A stretch of 64,000 nt of DNA from contig NZ_AUJU01000004.1 in the NCBI RefSeq assembly GCF_000424385.1, positions 168,028 to 232,027 on the forward strand, in the 5' to 3' direction. Source of the stretch: Butyrivibrio sp. LC3010. Its GTDB lineage: Bacteria; Bacillota; Clostridia; Lachnospirales; Lachnospiraceae. Made by a program: the position numbers and the translations under genes. The notes beneath the pieces are model-generated. The model did not search any database. It saw only the letters and a list, made by a program, of their open reading frames with translations, and was not told the DNA's origin. Position 1 is the stretch's first letter. The number at the start of each line of letters is the position of its first letter. Shown here in pieces: positions 35,322-44,434 of this stretch.

Positions 35322-36239
35322 TTACGCATCCTGAGGATTACTTTGTGCAAAGATTTCCAGTTTTTCTACAAATTTTTCACCCATTTCACTGAGCTTCACG
35401 CCTTTTCGTAAAATGTATCCGAAGGTGAGATTCTCTTCCTCTTTTAATTTAATATGAGTAAGATCAGAAGAATTGAGACTATCACCAAGCATTGCGGCTC
35501 CGACAGCATAGCCATTGAGTCCAAGCATAAGTTCAATTGATGTGGCTCTTTCGTTGGTGCTTATTATCTTTTTGTAATCATAGGTTGCAAGAGCCTCTTC
35601 TCTATAATAAAAAGATGTATTATCGCCCTGATCAAATACCATGCAGGGATAATCCTGAAGCTCCTCTAATGATAGTTCGTCTCTGCCTGCGAGAGGATGA
35701 TCTTTTCTTAAGTACACATAAGTATTTCTGGTGAAAAGCTCATGAAACTCCAAAGAAGCATCAGCAAATATCTTTTTAAAAGTGTTTTTATTAAAATCAC
35801 TGAGCGCTATTACACCTATTTCACTTTTAAGATTTTTGACATCTTCAATTACTTCGCTTGTCTGAGTTTCTTTAATGGAGAACTGATACTCATCAAGGTC
35901 ATATTCTTTAACAGTTTCAATAAATGCATTAACAGCAATAGTATAATGCTGCATGGAAACAGAAAATGTAGGCTTATCATTCTTGGTATTAAGATATTTC
36001 TCTTCAACCTTTTCAAACTGTTCCACAGCATTTCTGGCATATGCAATAAATGATGCTCCAGCTGATGTTGTCACAACTCCGTTGTGGACTCTCTCGAAGA
36101 TCTGTATTCCAAGTTCTTTTTCCAAATCTCTTATGGCGCTTGAAAGACCGGGTTGAGATACATAAAGCCTGTCAGCAGCCTTTCTCATGGAACACTCTTC
36201 ATCAATGGCAATAACATATTTAAGTTGTAAAATAGTCAT
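35322..36239 (-). CDS. LysR-family transcriptional regulator
   Basis: A 305-residue regulator. The ATG at 36239 is selected because it starts the classic MTILQLKYVIAIDEE helix-turn-helix and has AAGGGG upstream; 30 further codons are open but carry no such signal. The winged helix is followed by LYVSQPGLSSAIRDLEKELG and IFERVHNGV, then the periplasmic-binding-protein-like effector domain (RKDHPLAGRDELSLEEL). The regulator is close to CysB/CysL-type members in its N-terminal wording, but its effector cannot be named. It is transcribed away from the hsp20 gene. Confidence 0.88.
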   Translation of the reverse strand: MTILQLKYVIAIDEECSMRKAADRLYVSQPGLSSAIRDLEKELGIQIFERVHNGVVTTSAGASFIAYARNAVEQFEKVEEKYLNTKNDKPTFSVSMQHYTIAVNAFIETVKEYDLDEYQFSIKETQTSEVIEDVKNLKSEIGVIALSDFNKNTFKKIFADASLEFHELFTRNTYVYLRKDHPLAGRDELSLEELQDYPCMVFDQGDNTSFYYREEALATYDYKKIISTNERATSIELMLGLNGYAVGAAMLGDSLNSSDLTHIKLKEEENLTFGYILRKGVKLSEMGEKFVEKLEIFAQSNPQDA

Positions 36240-36318
36240 CTTGAAACCCCTTCTATTTTTTATATTCAATAATATAGCACAAAATGCATTTCGTAAGAAA
36301 AAATGATTCAAAAAATTG

Positions 36319-36358
36319 TTAGCACTCACTTGACAAGAGTGCTAACAAATGTTATAAC
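36319..36358 (+). promoter_or_regulatory. CIRCE operator overlapping the hsp20 promoter
   Basis: TTAGCACTC (36319-36327), nine bases, GAGTGCTAA (36337-36345) is a perfect CIRCE element, the binding site of the HrcA heat-shock repressor. The central spacer carries the -35 TTGACA (36330-36335), followed after 17 bases by TATAAC (36353-36358), so a bound repressor would block RNA polymerase directly. The leader to the start codon is about 100 bases. Confidence 0.93.
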
Positions 36359-36465
36359 AGTTATAGAACAAGGGAACAGAAATAAAGGGGGCAATAAAAT
36401 AGAATGGACTCCGGTTCCGATGCTCAACGTTTATAAATTCTTTTATATATAAGGAGGTAACTATT

Positions 36466-36915
36466 ATGTTGATGCCTAGTATTTTTGATGAGAAGTTGTT
36501 TGATAACTGGTTTGATTTCCCGATGTTTGGAGATTATGATAACACCGAGAGGAAGCTCTACGGAAGACACGCTGACAGACTGATGAAGACAGATGTTCAT
36601 GAGAATGATGATCATTATGAAGTTGATATTGATCTTCCGGGCTTTAAGAAGGAAGAGATTTCACTGGAACTTGATAACGGATACCTTACAGTGAGCGCAG
36701 CTAAGGGACTTGATAAGGATGAGACGGATCACAGAGGTAAGCTTATCAGACAGGAGCGCTACAGTGGCTCAATGCAGAGAAGCTTCTATGTAGGTGAGAA
36801 CCTTACGGAAGAAGATATCAAGGCTACATTCAGACATGGTGTTCTTAGTCTTAATGTTCCTAAGAAAGAACAGGCTAAGGTTCCTGAGAAGAAGATGATC
36901 ATGATTGAAGGCTAA
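36466..36915 (+). CDS. Small heat-shock protein, Hsp20/alpha-crystallin family
   Basis: A 149-residue chaperone beginning MLMPSIFDEKLFDNWFDFP, the short N-terminal arm of clostridial Hsp18-type proteins. The alpha-crystallin domain spans about residues 40-140: VDIDLPGFKKEEISLELD, YLTVSAAK, RSFYVGENLTEEDIKATF and GVLSLNVPKK. It binds unfolding proteins as an oligomer. A strong AAGGAGG site precedes the ATG, and the perfect CIRCE element upstream places it under HrcA control, which otherwise is best known for groESL and the dnaK operon. Confidence 0.95.
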   Translation: MLMPSIFDEKLFDNWFDFPMFGDYDNTERKLYGRHADRLMKTDVHENDDHYEVDIDLPGFKKEEISLELDNGYLTVSAAKGLDKDETDHRGKLIRQERYSGSMQRSFYVGENLTEEDIKATFRHGVLSLNVPKKEQAKVPEKKMIMIEG

Positions 36916-36920
36916 TGTAA

Positions 36921-37016
36921 AATCTTCCGGAGCAAAATAACCAATGAAGAAAGAAATAACTTCTTTAGCAAATAAACTAAAGAAGAATAATATCTTCCTT
37001 AGCAAAATAACTAACG
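36921..37016 (+). repeat. Three degenerate 27-base repeats after hsp20
   Basis: Copies at 36921-36946, 36955-36982 and 36989-37016 share the pattern ATCTTCCTTAGCAAAATAAC with substitutions. They lie between the hsp20 stop codon and its terminator. Function unknown. Confidence 0.55.
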
Positions 37017-37060
37017 GATAACAGAATATCTTCGAGATTTGATGGCTTAAAGATAATTAG

Positions 37061-37112
37061 ATCCCCTTAAAGCATTTCCGAGTCTGATATAAGGAATACA
37101 CTTTAAGGGGAT
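37061..37112 (+). terminator. Hairpin terminator of hsp20
   Basis: Perfect 12-base arms (37061-37072 and 37101-37112) around a 28-base loop, followed by ATTTATTT. Confidence 0.75.
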
Positions 37113-37203
37113 ATTTATTTGAGTAAAAAAACAGTGTGCTGTCTACAAAATAATAATGTAATAATAATGTATCAAATTGTCCAAATTACTTTATTGCGTA
37201 CAT

Positions 37204-37231
37204 TTTACTTTTAAAATTATTATTGTATAAT
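37204..37231 (+). promoter_or_regulatory. Probable promoter of the ECF transporter operon
   Basis: TTTACT near 37204-37209 and a perfect TATAAT at 37226-37231 with a 16-base spacer, 30 bases upstream of the S-component start. No riboswitch fold was recognised in the 150 bases before it. Confidence 0.5.
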
Positions 37232-37260
37232 TAATTAAAATGTTTTTGAGGAGGATTGGA

Positions 37261-37818
37261 ATGAATAAAAAATTTGGAATTAAAGAAGTTGTAGCAGTTG
37301 GTATAGGAACTGCTATTTTTGTGGCATTAACTGCTGTACAGATACCGTTGTTTTTGATACCTAACACATATCTCCAGCCCAGAATGGCAATACTTGCATT
37401 CTTTGCCGCAGCTTTTGGACCTATTGTTGGGGGTGTGATCGGAGTTCTGGGACATGCTCTTGGAGATGCCATATTTTATGGCTCAGTATGGTGGAGCTGG
37501 GTTATTCCTGAAGCAGTTGTTGGTGCTGCAATTGGATTTTTTGCTAAGCAGTACGCTGTTAAGGAAGGGAATTTCATATCAACAACCAATGTACTGATTT
37601 TTAATGGGGTGCAGACAGCAGCCAATGCTATAGCATGGATCGGAATTGCACCTGCTCTTGATATTCTTATTTATGCAGAGCCTACAAATAAAGTATTTAT
37701 TCAGGGTGCATTTGCATTTATCGGTAATATCATTATCATCGCAATTCTTGGAACAATCCTTATATCTGCATATTCAAAGATTTCAGGAAAATCATCAGGA
37801 CTAAAATTGGAGGATTAA
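37261..37818 (+). CDS. ECF transporter substrate-binding S component (UPF0397 type)
   Basis: A 185-residue membrane protein with about five helices. The ATG at 37261 is used because GAGGAGGATT lies just before it; an ATG seven codons upstream would place that site inside the gene. KEVVAVGIGTAIFVAL, IPNTYLQPRMAI and GHALGDAIFYGSVWWSW are typical of the UPF0397 group, which binds a vitamin-like substrate not identifiable here. It is followed after seven bases by the ATPase gene and then the T component, a complete dedicated ECF transporter. Confidence 0.85.
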   Translation: MNKKFGIKEVVAVGIGTAIFVALTAVQIPLFLIPNTYLQPRMAILAFFAAAFGPIVGGVIGVLGHALGDAIFYGSVWWSWVIPEAVVGAAIGFFAKQYAVKEGNFISTTNVLIFNGVQTAANAIAWIGIAPALDILIYAEPTNKVFIQGAFAFIGNIIIIAILGTILISAYSKISGKSSGLKLED

Positions 37819-37825
37819 CAGTTTC

Positions 37826-39574
37826 GTGAGTGAGCCCATTATTGAGTTTGAGCATTTTTCTTTTAAGTACAAAGCTCAACAATTTCCAACACTTAATGAT
37901 ATTAATCTGAAGATTTACCCCGGAGAAAAAATTCTGATTGTAGGACAGTCAGGTTCCGGGAAATCAACTCTGGCTAATTGCCTTAATGCACTGATTCCAT
38001 GTTCATATTCAGGTGAGGTTAATGGAACACTCCGAGTTTGTGGGAAAAATCCCGGCAAGCTCGGAGTGTTTGGCATGTCACAGATTGTAGGAACAGTACT
38101 GCAGGACACAGATGGTCAGTTCATTGCACTTACGGTTGCTGAAGATATTGCATTTGCTTTGGAAAATGACAATGTACCGCAGGATGAGATGGTACAGAGA
38201 GTGGCAAAAATATCGGAAAAGCTTGAACTTACAGATTTACTTGATTACGCACCCGGAGCTATGTCAGGAGGGCAGAAGCAGAAGGTTTCAATTGGCGGAG
38301 TTATGGTGAGCGATGTTAAGATCCTTTTGTTTGATGAACCGCTGGCGAATCTGGATCCTGCCACCGGCAAGAGTGCCATTAAGCTGATAGATGATATATC
38401 AAAAAATGATGATGTCACAATTGTGATCATTGAACACAGACTTGAAGATGCACTTTACAGGGATGTTGACAGGATTATTCTGATGGGCAATGGAACGATA
38501 GTTGCAGACATGAGACCTGACGACCTTCTTTGCAGCAATCTACTTTCTGATAACGGAATCAGAGAACCGCTCTACATATCTGCGATTAAGGCTTCAGGAG
38601 CAAAAATACAGCCTTCGTCCAATCCGAGAAATATCGAGATTATGGACTTAGAGCCGTACAAAGAAGACATAAAAAAATGGTTTTATTCCGTTAAGCCTTC
38701 GGTAAAGCAGTATTCAGAGGATGTCATTTTAGAGGTAAAGAATCTCTGCTTCAGATATGACAAGAAAAGAGATATTCTGAATAATGTCAGTTTTAAATTA
38801 AGACGGGGAGAGATGGTTGCTCTGGTTGGAAAAAACGGAGCGGGGAAAACCACGCTTTCTTCGCTTATCTGCGGATTTTTAAAACCGGTTTCCGGTGATA
38901 TATATTTTCGTGGACAGGATATTTCCGGTCTTTCCATAAAGGAGAGAGGGGACAGGATAGGGATTGTGATGCAAAGCCCGAATCAGATGATCAGTAAGCC
39001 TATGATATCTGAGGAAGTCGGACTTGGTCTCAAGGTCAGGGAAGTGCCTGATGACGAGATTGAAAAGAGAGTAAATGAAACTCTTAAAATATGCGGTTTA
39101 TATCAGCAGCGAAACTGGCCTGTGTCAGCTCTTTCTTTTGGCCAGAAAAAACGACTTACAATAGCATCAATTCTTGTGATGAATCCGGAACTAATCATCC
39201 TTGATGAGCCCACTGCAGGGCAGGATTTTGCACATTATACGGAGATAATGGAGTTTTTGAAAGAGCTTCGGGATAAGACGAATATTACCATACTGATGAT
39301 TACCCATGACATGCATCTTATGCTCGAATACACAGACAGAACGCTGGTTTTGACAAACGGTAATCTGATAAAAGATGCACCTCCGTTTGATATTCTTACT
39401 GATGAGAACACCTGTGAAGCTGCATATCTGAAAAAGACATCTCTTTACGATCTTGCCGTAAGATGTGGTATAGAAAACCCGCCTGAATTTGCAGCCAGAT
39501 TTATCGATGATGAAAACAGGCACAGGAGAGCATCCGACCGGAATAAGTCAGAGCAAGGAGGCAAAAATGGCTAA
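37826..39574 (+). CDS. ECF transporter ATPase with two fused ABC domains
   Basis: A 582-residue protein starting with GTG at 37826 (GGAGG twelve bases upstream). It contains two complete nucleotide-binding domains: first GQSGSGKSTL, signature MSGGQKQKVSI and LLFDEPLANLDP; second GKNGAGKTTL, signature LSFGQKKRLTI and LIILDEPTAGQD. The fused arrangement replaces separate EcfA1 and EcfA2 subunits and is typical for ECF systems with UPF0397 S components. It powers uptake by the S and T components encoded on either side. Its end overlaps the T-component start by eight bases. Confidence 0.92.
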   Translation: MSEPIIEFEHFSFKYKAQQFPTLNDINLKIYPGEKILIVGQSGSGKSTLANCLNALIPCSYSGEVNGTLRVCGKNPGKLGVFGMSQIVGTVLQDTDGQFIALTVAEDIAFALENDNVPQDEMVQRVAKISEKLELTDLLDYAPGAMSGGQKQKVSIGGVMVSDVKILLFDEPLANLDPATGKSAIKLIDDISKNDDVTIVIIEHRLEDALYRDVDRIILMGNGTIVADMRPDDLLCSNLLSDNGIREPLYISAIKASGAKIQPSSNPRNIEIMDLEPYKEDIKKWFYSVKPSVKQYSEDVILEVKNLCFRYDKKRDILNNVSFKLRRGEMVALVGKNGAGKTTLSSLICGFLKPVSGDIYFRGQDISGLSIKERGDRIGIVMQSPNQMISKPMISEEVGLGLKVREVPDDEIEKRVNETLKICGLYQQRNWPVSALSFGQKKRLTIASILVMNPELIILDEPTAGQDFAHYTEIMEFLKELRDKTNITILMITHDMHLMLEYTDRTLVLTNGNLIKDAPPFDILTDENTCEAAYLKKTSLYDLAVRCGIENPPEFAARFIDDENRHRRASDRNKSEQGGKNG

Positions 39575-40394
39575 GGTTTTGTCCTATGAAAAACAGGATA
39601 CATTTATTCATGAACTTAGCGGACTGACCAAACTGATAGTATTTCTCCTTTGGTGTTTTACAAGTGCGCTTACCTATGATACCAGAGTACTGGCAGCGAT
39701 GCTGGTTATAGGTGCGGTGATATATTATATATCTGGAACCAAATGGGAACAGGTCTCGAAAGTTTTTTATGCAATCATGTTTTTCATGATCATCAACATG
39801 CTGGGAATATTTATATTAGCACCCTTTGAAGGTTGCAAAATCTATGGTACGAGAACAGATCTTTTTACTATATTTGGGAATTACATTGTTACGAAAGAGC
39901 AGCTTTTCTATGAACTTAACGTCACAATGAAGTATTTCACGGTAATACCGGGAGCTTTCATTTTCCTTACTACCACTGATCCCAGTGAGCTCGCGGCATC
40001 CTTAAACGGCATCGGAGTTCCCTACACTTTAGCTTATTCAGTTGAGATTGCCCTTAGATATATTCCTGATGTGCAGGATGATTTTCATAAAATAAAAAAT
40101 GCTCAGGAAGCAAGAGGAATAGAGATGAGCAAAAAGGGGAATCTCATTTCCAGGATCACCAATACAGCCGTAATAATATTTCCGCTTCTTTTTTCATCCA
40201 TGGAGAGAATTGACATAGTAAGTAATGCCATGGAACTTAGGGGCTTTGGCAAAAAGAAGAAACGCAGCTGGTATTCAAGAAAAAAGCTGACCGTGAGAGA
40301 TTATGTGGTGCTGTTTTCGGCTGTGATTCTCAGTGCTGCGGCGCTTATACTCACATATCACGATGGGAACAGGTTCTATAATCCGTTTGTTTGA
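39567..40394 (+). CDS. ECF transporter transmembrane T component
   Basis: A 275-residue membrane protein. The ATG at 39567 (AGGAGG seven bases upstream) is chosen over the open frame further upstream, which lies within the ATPase gene. It has about five helices and two coupling motifs that touch the ATPase: KNAQEARGIEMSKKG and AMELRGFGKKKK, both with the Arg-Gly pair of EcfT proteins. It completes the three-gene ECF operon. The 155 bases after it before the next gene are AT-rich and show no clear terminator. Confidence 0.9.
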   Translation: MAKVLSYEKQDTFIHELSGLTKLIVFLLWCFTSALTYDTRVLAAMLVIGAVIYYISGTKWEQVSKVFYAIMFFMIINMLGIFILAPFEGCKIYGTRTDLFTIFGNYIVTKEQLFYELNVTMKYFTVIPGAFIFLTTTDPSELAASLNGIGVPYTLAYSVEIALRYIPDVQDDFHKIKNAQEARGIEMSKKGNLISRITNTAVIIFPLLFSSMERIDIVSNAMELRGFGKKKKRSWYSRKKLTVRDYVVLFSAVILSAAALILTYHDGNRFYNPFV

Positions 40395-40549
40395 AAAATA
40401 CGATATTTTTAAACATAAAATTATTATCAATAAATTTATAGAAAATTTATGTATTCTTTAATATAAATACAGATACATAAGTCTTAATTCATAAACATCG
40501 ATTCTTATAGTGGTAGAATTATTAATATCATTATGAGGTCGGTGTTTTT

Positions 40550-43054
40550 ATGACGAAACAGAGTACACTACAAAAAGTACGTTTGGTATTCATTTTGATA
40601 AGTGTCCTGAGTCTCTTGGTAGCCGTCTGGTATCTTCGGCAGTTTGTGACAAAGGATAGTACTCTCTCGATGGGTAGCCCTATTTACAAAGGTGAGGTGC
40701 AGCATCGAGTTCTTTTGTTGACTTCTTATAATTCCCAGTATTATACATTTGAACCCCAGGTTGAAGGGCTTAGAGAAATCTTTGAACCAAATGGCATCGA
40801 ATTTGATTTAATGTTCATGGATGCTAAAAAGCACGGCTCTACAAAAGATATCGAAACATTTCACAATTATTTTGTTGAAAGAGTAAATATTCAGAGAGAC
40901 TACGATGGTGTGCTGCTGGCAGATGATGAGGCAGTGAAATTTGCGATGCAATATCACGAGGATATTTTTCATGATATCCCCATTGTTTTCTTTGGTGTAA
41001 ATAATATGACTCTCGCGCAGATGGCCGTTGAGAGATACGAAATGTATGGCTTTTTTGAAAATGATTATCTTGTTGATACCATGGAACTTGCCATTAAGCT
41101 CATGCCTGATAAGAAAGTATATTATGGAATTCATGATAATTCTCCGGCAGGTCTGGCAGACAGGGTGCTTTATAACAGAGTAAAAAATAACCATCCTGAA
41201 TATGAATTCAATGAGATAAATATCGCCACAATACCTTTTGAAGATCTGGATACAGTAATTCAAAAAATACCATCAGATGCAGTTTTGATTTTTATGACCT
41301 GCTTCACTGATTCTGTTAAGATTGTCCATTCCACAAATGAGATGACCAACATAATAATAAATAATACGGATATTCCGATAATGCGTAATTTTTCCAGTGG
41401 TTTTAGTGATGGTGTGCTGGGCAGTATTGGTATAGATTTTACAATTCAGTGCAAAATGGCAGCAAAATATATGACTGACCTACTGAGTGGAAAAAGCATA
41501 AAGAATGATAAGCTGGTGGTTGATACTCCGCATTTTTCCGAATTTGATTATCTGATGCTGCAAAAATATGATATCGATGAGAAAAAGCTTCCCAATGATG
41601 CAGTCATATTCAACAGACCACTGACTTTCGTGGATATGTATGGAAATTTATTCCCTACACTCGGACTTATCTTTCTTTCTATGGTTTCACTTCTGGGTGC
41701 TGTATACACTACGGTACTTATAGGTAAAGAAACCAATAATGAACTAAGGGAATCCAAGGATGAGCTGATCAAATCCCAGGAAAAGCTAAAGTATCAGGCA
41801 GAACATGATGACTTTTTGGATATTCTGAACAGGCGAAGTGCTGTAGATTATCTGCGCGAGAATTTCACCATAAAACATGTATATTCAGTTCTGATGATAG
41901 ATATAGATAATTTTAAGGATGTAAATGAGACCTACGGACATCAGCTTGCGGATGAAATATTGAAATATCTGGCACTGGAACTAGAACACATGGCGGATGC
42001 CAGGAACTGGATGATCGCCAGATACGGAGGCGACGAGTTCCTGCTGATGGTGCCAAATGAACAGCTTGATGAAAACTCAAATTCAATAGAAGAGATATTA
42101 AATATGTTCAGGACACCGATTCCTGTTGGAGATGAAACCATCATTCTGTCCTGCAGTATCGGAATCTCTGTGTCTGACGGTGCGACTTTGCCCGATCAGC
42201 ATATCATGAACGCAGAGATCGCCATGTATGAAGCAAAGGTCAGAGGACGAAATAAAGCCTTCAAATATGCAGATGAGTTAAAGAAAAAAGTTCGTGAAGA
42301 AAACAAGATCAAGGCAAAGATTCTTGATGCTTTCGATAATGATGGATTCTACATGGTATATCAGCCTCAGATTGATGCAAAAACCAAGCAGGTAACAGGC
42401 TACGAAGCTCTTGTAAGAATAAAGGCAGAAGGGCTTTATCCCAATGTGTTTATACCGATTCTTGAGACCAGCGGATGGATTGGAAGACTTGGAAGAGTTA
42501 CGACCGAACTGGTAATAAAACAGCTTGCAACCTGGCGTGATGAGGGCAAAAAACTGCATCCTGTTTCCATAAATTTTTCAAGTAACCAGATAGGTGATAC
42601 AGGTTACGTGGACTTTATTAAGGGCCTTCTTTCGAGTTATAATATTTCAGGAGAGTTTGTTGAAATAGAAATAACTGAAGGACTTTTCCTTGAGCGCACA
42701 GACCAGGCAGAGAGACTGTTTGAGCAATTTAATGAGCTTGGAATCAAGCTTCTAATGGATGATTTTGGAACCGGCTATTCCTCCCTTGGCTATCTTACAT
42801 ATATCCCTGTTGATTATGTAAAACTCGATAAATCCCTGGTTGATGGTTACTTAGAGGATGGAAAGGATTCTTTCATAAAGGATGTCATCCAGCTTGTACA
42901 TGACATCGACAAGAAGGTAATCGTTGAAGGCGTAGAGGAGAAGTGGCAGTATGAAAAGCTGAGAGCATTTAGCGCTGATATTATTCAGGGATATTATTTC
43001 AGCAAACCACTTATGCCCGGTGATGCGATAGAATTCAGAGCCGATGATAAATAA
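40550..43054 (+). CDS. Membrane c-di-GMP enzyme with extracellular sensor, GGDEF and EAL domains
   Basis: An 834-residue protein with a helix near residues 10-30, an external domain resembling ABC-type periplasmic binding proteins (LLLTSYNSQYYTFEPQ, DYDGVLLADDEAVKFA), a second helix near 370-390, then a GGDEF domain with intact RYGGDEFLL (about residue 493) and an EAL domain with GYEALVRI (about 617), EITEGLFLE, MDDFGTGYSSLGYL and VKLDKSLV. Both catalytic motifs are intact, so it could make and break cyclic di-GMP. No RxxD inhibitory site is seen five residues before GGDEF. The external domain probably senses a small solute. It stands alone, in front of the ion channel gene. Confidence 0.92.
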   Translation: MTKQSTLQKVRLVFILISVLSLLVAVWYLRQFVTKDSTLSMGSPIYKGEVQHRVLLLTSYNSQYYTFEPQVEGLREIFEPNGIEFDLMFMDAKKHGSTKDIETFHNYFVERVNIQRDYDGVLLADDEAVKFAMQYHEDIFHDIPIVFFGVNNMTLAQMAVERYEMYGFFENDYLVDTMELAIKLMPDKKVYYGIHDNSPAGLADRVLYNRVKNNHPEYEFNEINIATIPFEDLDTVIQKIPSDAVLIFMTCFTDSVKIVHSTNEMTNIIINNTDIPIMRNFSSGFSDGVLGSIGIDFTIQCKMAAKYMTDLLSGKSIKNDKLVVDTPHFSEFDYLMLQKYDIDEKKLPNDAVIFNRPLTFVDMYGNLFPTLGLIFLSMVSLLGAVYTTVLIGKETNNELRESKDELIKSQEKLKYQAEHDDFLDILNRRSAVDYLRENFTIKHVYSVLMIDIDNFKDVNETYGHQLADEILKYLALELEHMADARNWMIARYGGDEFLLMVPNEQLDENSNSIEEILNMFRTPIPVGDETIILSCSIGISVSDGATLPDQHIMNAEIAMYEAKVRGRNKAFKYADELKKKVREENKIKAKILDAFDNDGFYMVYQPQIDAKTKQVTGYEALVRIKAEGLYPNVFIPILETSGWIGRLGRVTTELVIKQLATWRDEGKKLHPVSINFSSNQIGDTGYVDFIKGLLSSYNISGEFVEIEITEGLFLERTDQAERLFEQFNELGIKLLMDDFGTGYSSLGYLTYIPVDYVKLDKSLVDGYLEDGKDSFIKDVIQLVHDIDKKVIVEGVEEKWQYEKLRAFSADIIQGYYFSKPLMPGDAIEFRADDK

Positions 43055-43194
43055 AAATATCAGAATTCTGGTACCTTGAGGGAATGTGATATTCGGGCAG
43101 ATAAATAGTTCCTGCAGAAATTTGATAATAAGTTGGATTGTTAAATTTTATGGGGAAATGACTAATGCAGGAGAACTAAATAGGGGAGAGTGCT

Positions 43195-44406
43195 GTGGAA
43201 AAAAATAAAGGGTTTAATGAGTTCAGGAGTAAACTTTTCAGAGTTATATCTGTGGGATATCTCGGAGATTTTCCGAGTGTAGTCTATGACGTTATAGGAT
43301 CAGCTGCGCTGGTATTAAATCTTGTCGCAGCGGTCCTTTCTACATTTGATGACGTACAATCTGTATGCGGCAGTGTTCTTGAACAGGTGGAATACTGGAC
43401 CGTTCTGTTTTTTGCCATCGATTATATTTTTAGGGCAATATGCGCTAAGTGCATGTATCCTGATAAATCTGAATTTAAGGCATTTATCGCCTATTTCTTT
43501 TCACTGCTTGGAATAATTGATCTTTTAAGCTTCTTACCATACTATTTGCCGGTTTTCTTTCCGGCTGGAGCCACGGCCTTTAGAATGTTCAGAGTGGCCA
43601 GAGTTCTGAGGCTTTTCAGAATAAATGCTTACTATGATTCCTTAAATGTAATAACTGAGATCATTAAAAATAAAGCGCAGCAGCTTTTATCTTCGGTATT
43701 TATCATAGCTGTAATGATGCTTGCATCAAGCCTGTGCATGTACTCCCTTGAGCACGAGGCTCAGCCTGATGTGTTTGAAAATGCATTTTCAGGAATATGG
43801 TGGGCTGCATCAACACTTCTGACAGTAGGTTATGGAGACATTTACCCTGTGACTATTATGGGAAAAGTCTTTGGAATTATACTTGCTTTTCTGGGAGTTT
43901 TGATAGTTGCAATCCCTACAGGTATTATTTCCGCAGGTTTTGTGGAACAGTACACTAAGCTTAAGCACATGGGCGACTACTCAAAATCTATCGACATGCA
44001 TTTTATAAAGATTCAGCTAAGTACTAAAGATAAGTGGGTAAACAAGAAAGTAAGAGAAGTGGAGTTGCCACACGGAGCGCTGATAGCAATGATCCAACGA
44101 CAGGGAAATACTATCATTCCAAACGGAAATATAGTGTTTGAACCGGGGGACAAAGTAGTAATCGGAGCGCAGGCTTTAAAAAATGATACTCCCATGAATC
44201 TGAAGGAAGTCACACTTGGTCCCACTCACCCTTGGAATGATAAGTTTATAAAAGACCTGAATTTCCCAAGACAGACGATCCTGTTATCAATTAAACGCGA
44301 CTCCCGCACAATAGTTCCGAAGGGCGGTGTGAAATTAAAGCAGGGAGATACCATTGTGGTTATATCCAAAGTCCACCTGCCGGAAGAAGACGAGATACAG
44401 GTTTGA
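43195..44406 (+). CDS. Voltage-gated-type potassium channel with two TrkA-C domains
   Basis: A 403-residue protein starting with GTG at 43195 after GGGGAGAG. Six helices: the fourth has Arg every third residue (FRMFRVARVLRLFRI), the pore has TLLTVGYGDIYPV, the K+ filter (about residues 210-216). The C-terminal 150 residues contain two TrkA-C (RCK-C) modules, each ending with a GDKVVIG or GDTIVVIS strand. The usual NAD-binding RCK-N domain is missing, so any ligand gating would depend on the RCK-C pair, which in other proteins binds cyclic di-AMP or ions. Its neighbours do not explain its role. Confidence 0.88.
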   Translation: MEKNKGFNEFRSKLFRVISVGYLGDFPSVVYDVIGSAALVLNLVAAVLSTFDDVQSVCGSVLEQVEYWTVLFFAIDYIFRAICAKCMYPDKSEFKAFIAYFFSLLGIIDLLSFLPYYLPVFFPAGATAFRMFRVARVLRLFRINAYYDSLNVITEIIKNKAQQLLSSVFIIAVMMLASSLCMYSLEHEAQPDVFENAFSGIWWAASTLLTVGYGDIYPVTIMGKVFGIILAFLGVLIVAIPTGIISAGFVEQYTKLKHMGDYSKSIDMHFIKIQLSTKDKWVNKKVREVELPHGALIAMIQRQGNTIIPNGNIVFEPGDKVVIGAQALKNDTPMNLKEVTLGPTHPWNDKFIKDLNFPRQTILLSIKRDSRTIVPKGGVKLKQGDTIVVISKVHLPEEDEIQV

Positions 44407-44434
44407 TGAAGTATTACCTGCGGGTCGCTTTCCA

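Noticed and set aside
35742..36053. 103-codon plus-strand frame inside the LysR gene
   Set aside because: It is antisense to a clear LysR protein, is rich in Phe and Ile as expected from the opposite strand, and lacks a ribosome binding site.
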